64,000 nt of DNA from Clostridium zeae (GTDB taxonomy: Bacteria; Bacillota; Clostridia; Clostridiales; Clostridiaceae), in NCBI RefSeq assembly GCF_017312485.1, contig NZ_BMBA01000001.1:1968658-2032657 (forward strand). The letters are read 5' to 3'. The position numbers and the translations under genes were made by a program. This document shows positions 63,137 through 64,000 of the stretch, one piece after another. Numbering within the stretch: the stretch's first letter is position 1; the number at the start of each line of letters is the position of its first letter. The notes under the pieces are model-generated. The model saw only the letters and a program-made list of their open reading frames with translations. It was not told the DNA's origin and made no database searches.

Positions 63137-63748
63137 TTATATTTTTTCTAAAATGATCTCCCAATTATCATTAATGAGTCCGTAAGTATAATTATCATTA
63201 TATTCACCAGTCCTTCTGTCAAAGTCCTGCTTTTTTCTATGTCCCTCTCTTTCAAAACCTACCTTCTCACACAGCTTTATAGATGATGTATTTTGTGCAT
63301 TGATGTTAGCTTCTAACTTGTGTATACCAAGAAAATTAAAAGAAAAATCTACCATCCATTTTAGAATATACTGCATTATTCCTTTGTTTGTATAATCTTT
63401 ATTAAGTACGTATCCTACTTCGGCTCTAGAATCCAACACACTTATATTAAAAAGTGCAATAAGGCCTATTACTTTGCCTAACTTTTTATCTTCTATAGCC
63501 CAGTCTATTCTTTCTCTTTCCTCATACATATCATTTAGCTGTTCAATAAATTTTTTTGCACTACTCTCATTTTTTATGAATAGAGCTCTATCGTATGTCA
63601 TTATATCTTTATTTTCGTATATATCTATTATATCTCTAGCATCCATTTTACTAAGCTTTCTTAACTTATAATCTTCTGTTTCCAGCTCTATAAAATCGTT
63701 AAATACATTCTCCACATTATTTAGTTTAAAACGTGCAACTAAAGGCAT
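63137..63748 (-). CDS. GNAT-family N-acetyltransferase (RimJ/RimL type)
   Basis: About 203 residues. The GNAT fold shows YKLRKLSKMDARDIIDIYENKDIMTYD, the acetyl-CoA region AEVGYVLNKDYTNKGIMQYILKWMVDF and NTSSIKLCEKVGFEREGHRKKQ, typical of ribosomal-protein acetyltransferase relatives. The ATG at 63748 follows GGAGGTAATT; the upstream ATG at 63760 lies at that site. The substrate is unknown. Confidence 0.9.
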   Translation of the reverse strand: MPLVARFKLNNVENVFNDFIELETEDYKLRKLSKMDARDIIDIYENKDIMTYDRALFIKNESSAKKFIEQLNDMYEERERIDWAIEDKKLGKVIGLIALFNISVLDSRAEVGYVLNKDYTNKGIMQYILKWMVDFSFNFLGIHKLEANINAQNTSSIKLCEKVGFEREGHRKKQDFDRRTGEYNDNYTYGLINDNWEIILEKI

Positions 63749-63806
63749 AATTACCTCCATTAAGCCCTTTTTTTATATGTATGCACCATTCTTTACTTTT
63801 AGAACA

Positions 63807-63835
63807 AAAGAACTACTTTAGTAAAGTAGTTCTTT
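63807..63835. terminator. Palindrome/terminator near the right edge
   Basis: AACTACTTTA-G-TAAAGTAGTT flanked by AAAG and CTTT gives a 13- to 14-bp hairpin. It would end the leftward partial gene at 63912. The arms are the same as those upstream of the PadR gene at 24536-24560. Confidence 0.65.
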
Positions 63836-63875
63836 AATATTAACTAATTTTTATCCTAATTGATTTTATAATAAA

Positions 63876-63905
63876 ACTATGTCTAGGATTATTATTGAAA
63901 TTAAA
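63876..63905 (+). repeat. Family M left-end fragment, copy K
   Basis: CTATGTCTAGGATTATTATTGAAATTAAAGG matches the left flank and arm start (GGCTATGTTTAGGAGTATTGTTGAAATTAAG) of other copies. Nothing of the inner element follows. Confidence 0.55.
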
Positions 63906-63911
63906 GGTCTA

Positions 63912-64000
63912 TTATTTCTTTAATCTAAATCCAAAGGTTCTCCATGGCTCTAGGTAGTCAAGTAAGAATAACTCCTCTTCTACAATATGCCCCACTACAT
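63912..64000 (-). CDS. C-terminal end of an unidentified gene (5' part beyond window)
   Basis: Reading leftward from the window edge, one frame encodes VVGHIVEEELFLLDYLEPWR, then TFGFRLKK and a stop at 63912-63914. The composition is protein-like, but too little is present to name a family. Confidence 0.45.
   Translation of the reverse strand, partial: VVGHIVEEELFLLDYLEPWRTFGFRLKK

Overview
This is a low-GC (about 30 %), Gram-positive, spore-forming Clostridium-type chromosome segment. Two clustered germinant-receptor gene sets, yabG, three CotS-family genes, clostridial riboswitches and consensus A-box promoters all point that way. The species cannot be fixed from the window. Nothing looks like plasmid or phage except many short non-coding repeats and one SDR/TetR pair of visibly higher GC content.

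Layout: (1) 1-2.6 kb, thiC-thiS-thiF read leftward behind a TPP riboswitch. (2) 2.6-12.1 kb, a leftward run of nine spore-germination genes (two GerA-, two GerC- and three GerB-type subunits plus two tiny membrane proteins). (3) 12.4-24.5 kb, transport and stress: an ABC-2 exporter, a Bce-like ABC/two-component module whose permease lacks the usual extracellular domain, a large RND pump, and a PadR plus HAAS membrane protein pair. (4) 25-31.6 kb, an HscC-like Hsp70 with a J-domain/TPR partner, then an orphan molybdopterin oxidoreductase. (5) 32-42.9 kb, rightward redox and housekeeping genes: FrnE-like DsbA, CcdA plus TlpA, an SDR, a hydrolase, an exonuclease, a TerC protein behind a Mn2+ (yybP-ykoY) riboswitch, and two cell-wall hydrolases. 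(6) 43.1-44.8 kb, a divergent SDR/TetR pair. (7) 44.9-49.3 kb, a five-gene operon built around a Ycf46-like AAA+ ATPase with otherwise unrecognised proteins. (8) 49.7-61.8 kb, a spore-surface region: yabG, three CotS-like kinases, three glycosyltransferases, a solute-binding lipoprotein and a SPOCS-like protein. (9) 62-64 kb, ylxP (DUF503), tRNA-Glu(CTC), a GNAT acetyltransferase and the end of an unidentified gene.

The strongest unexplained signal is non-coding. A family of ~190-225 bp inverted-repeat elements occurs in at least ten full, partial or decayed copies. Their helices change sequence from copy to copy while staying self-complementary, so selection or the mobilisation mechanism sees a folded hairpin. 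A second family (~95 bp palindromes, three copies) always sits just upstream of the first gene of a leftward transcription unit. A third motif, a small two-helix RNA followed by an intrinsic terminator, lies in the leader of the RICIN-NlpC/P60 gene and recurs inside one copy of the first family. These, with the AAA+ operon and the Bce-like transporter lacking its sensor domain, are the best candidates for undescribed biology.
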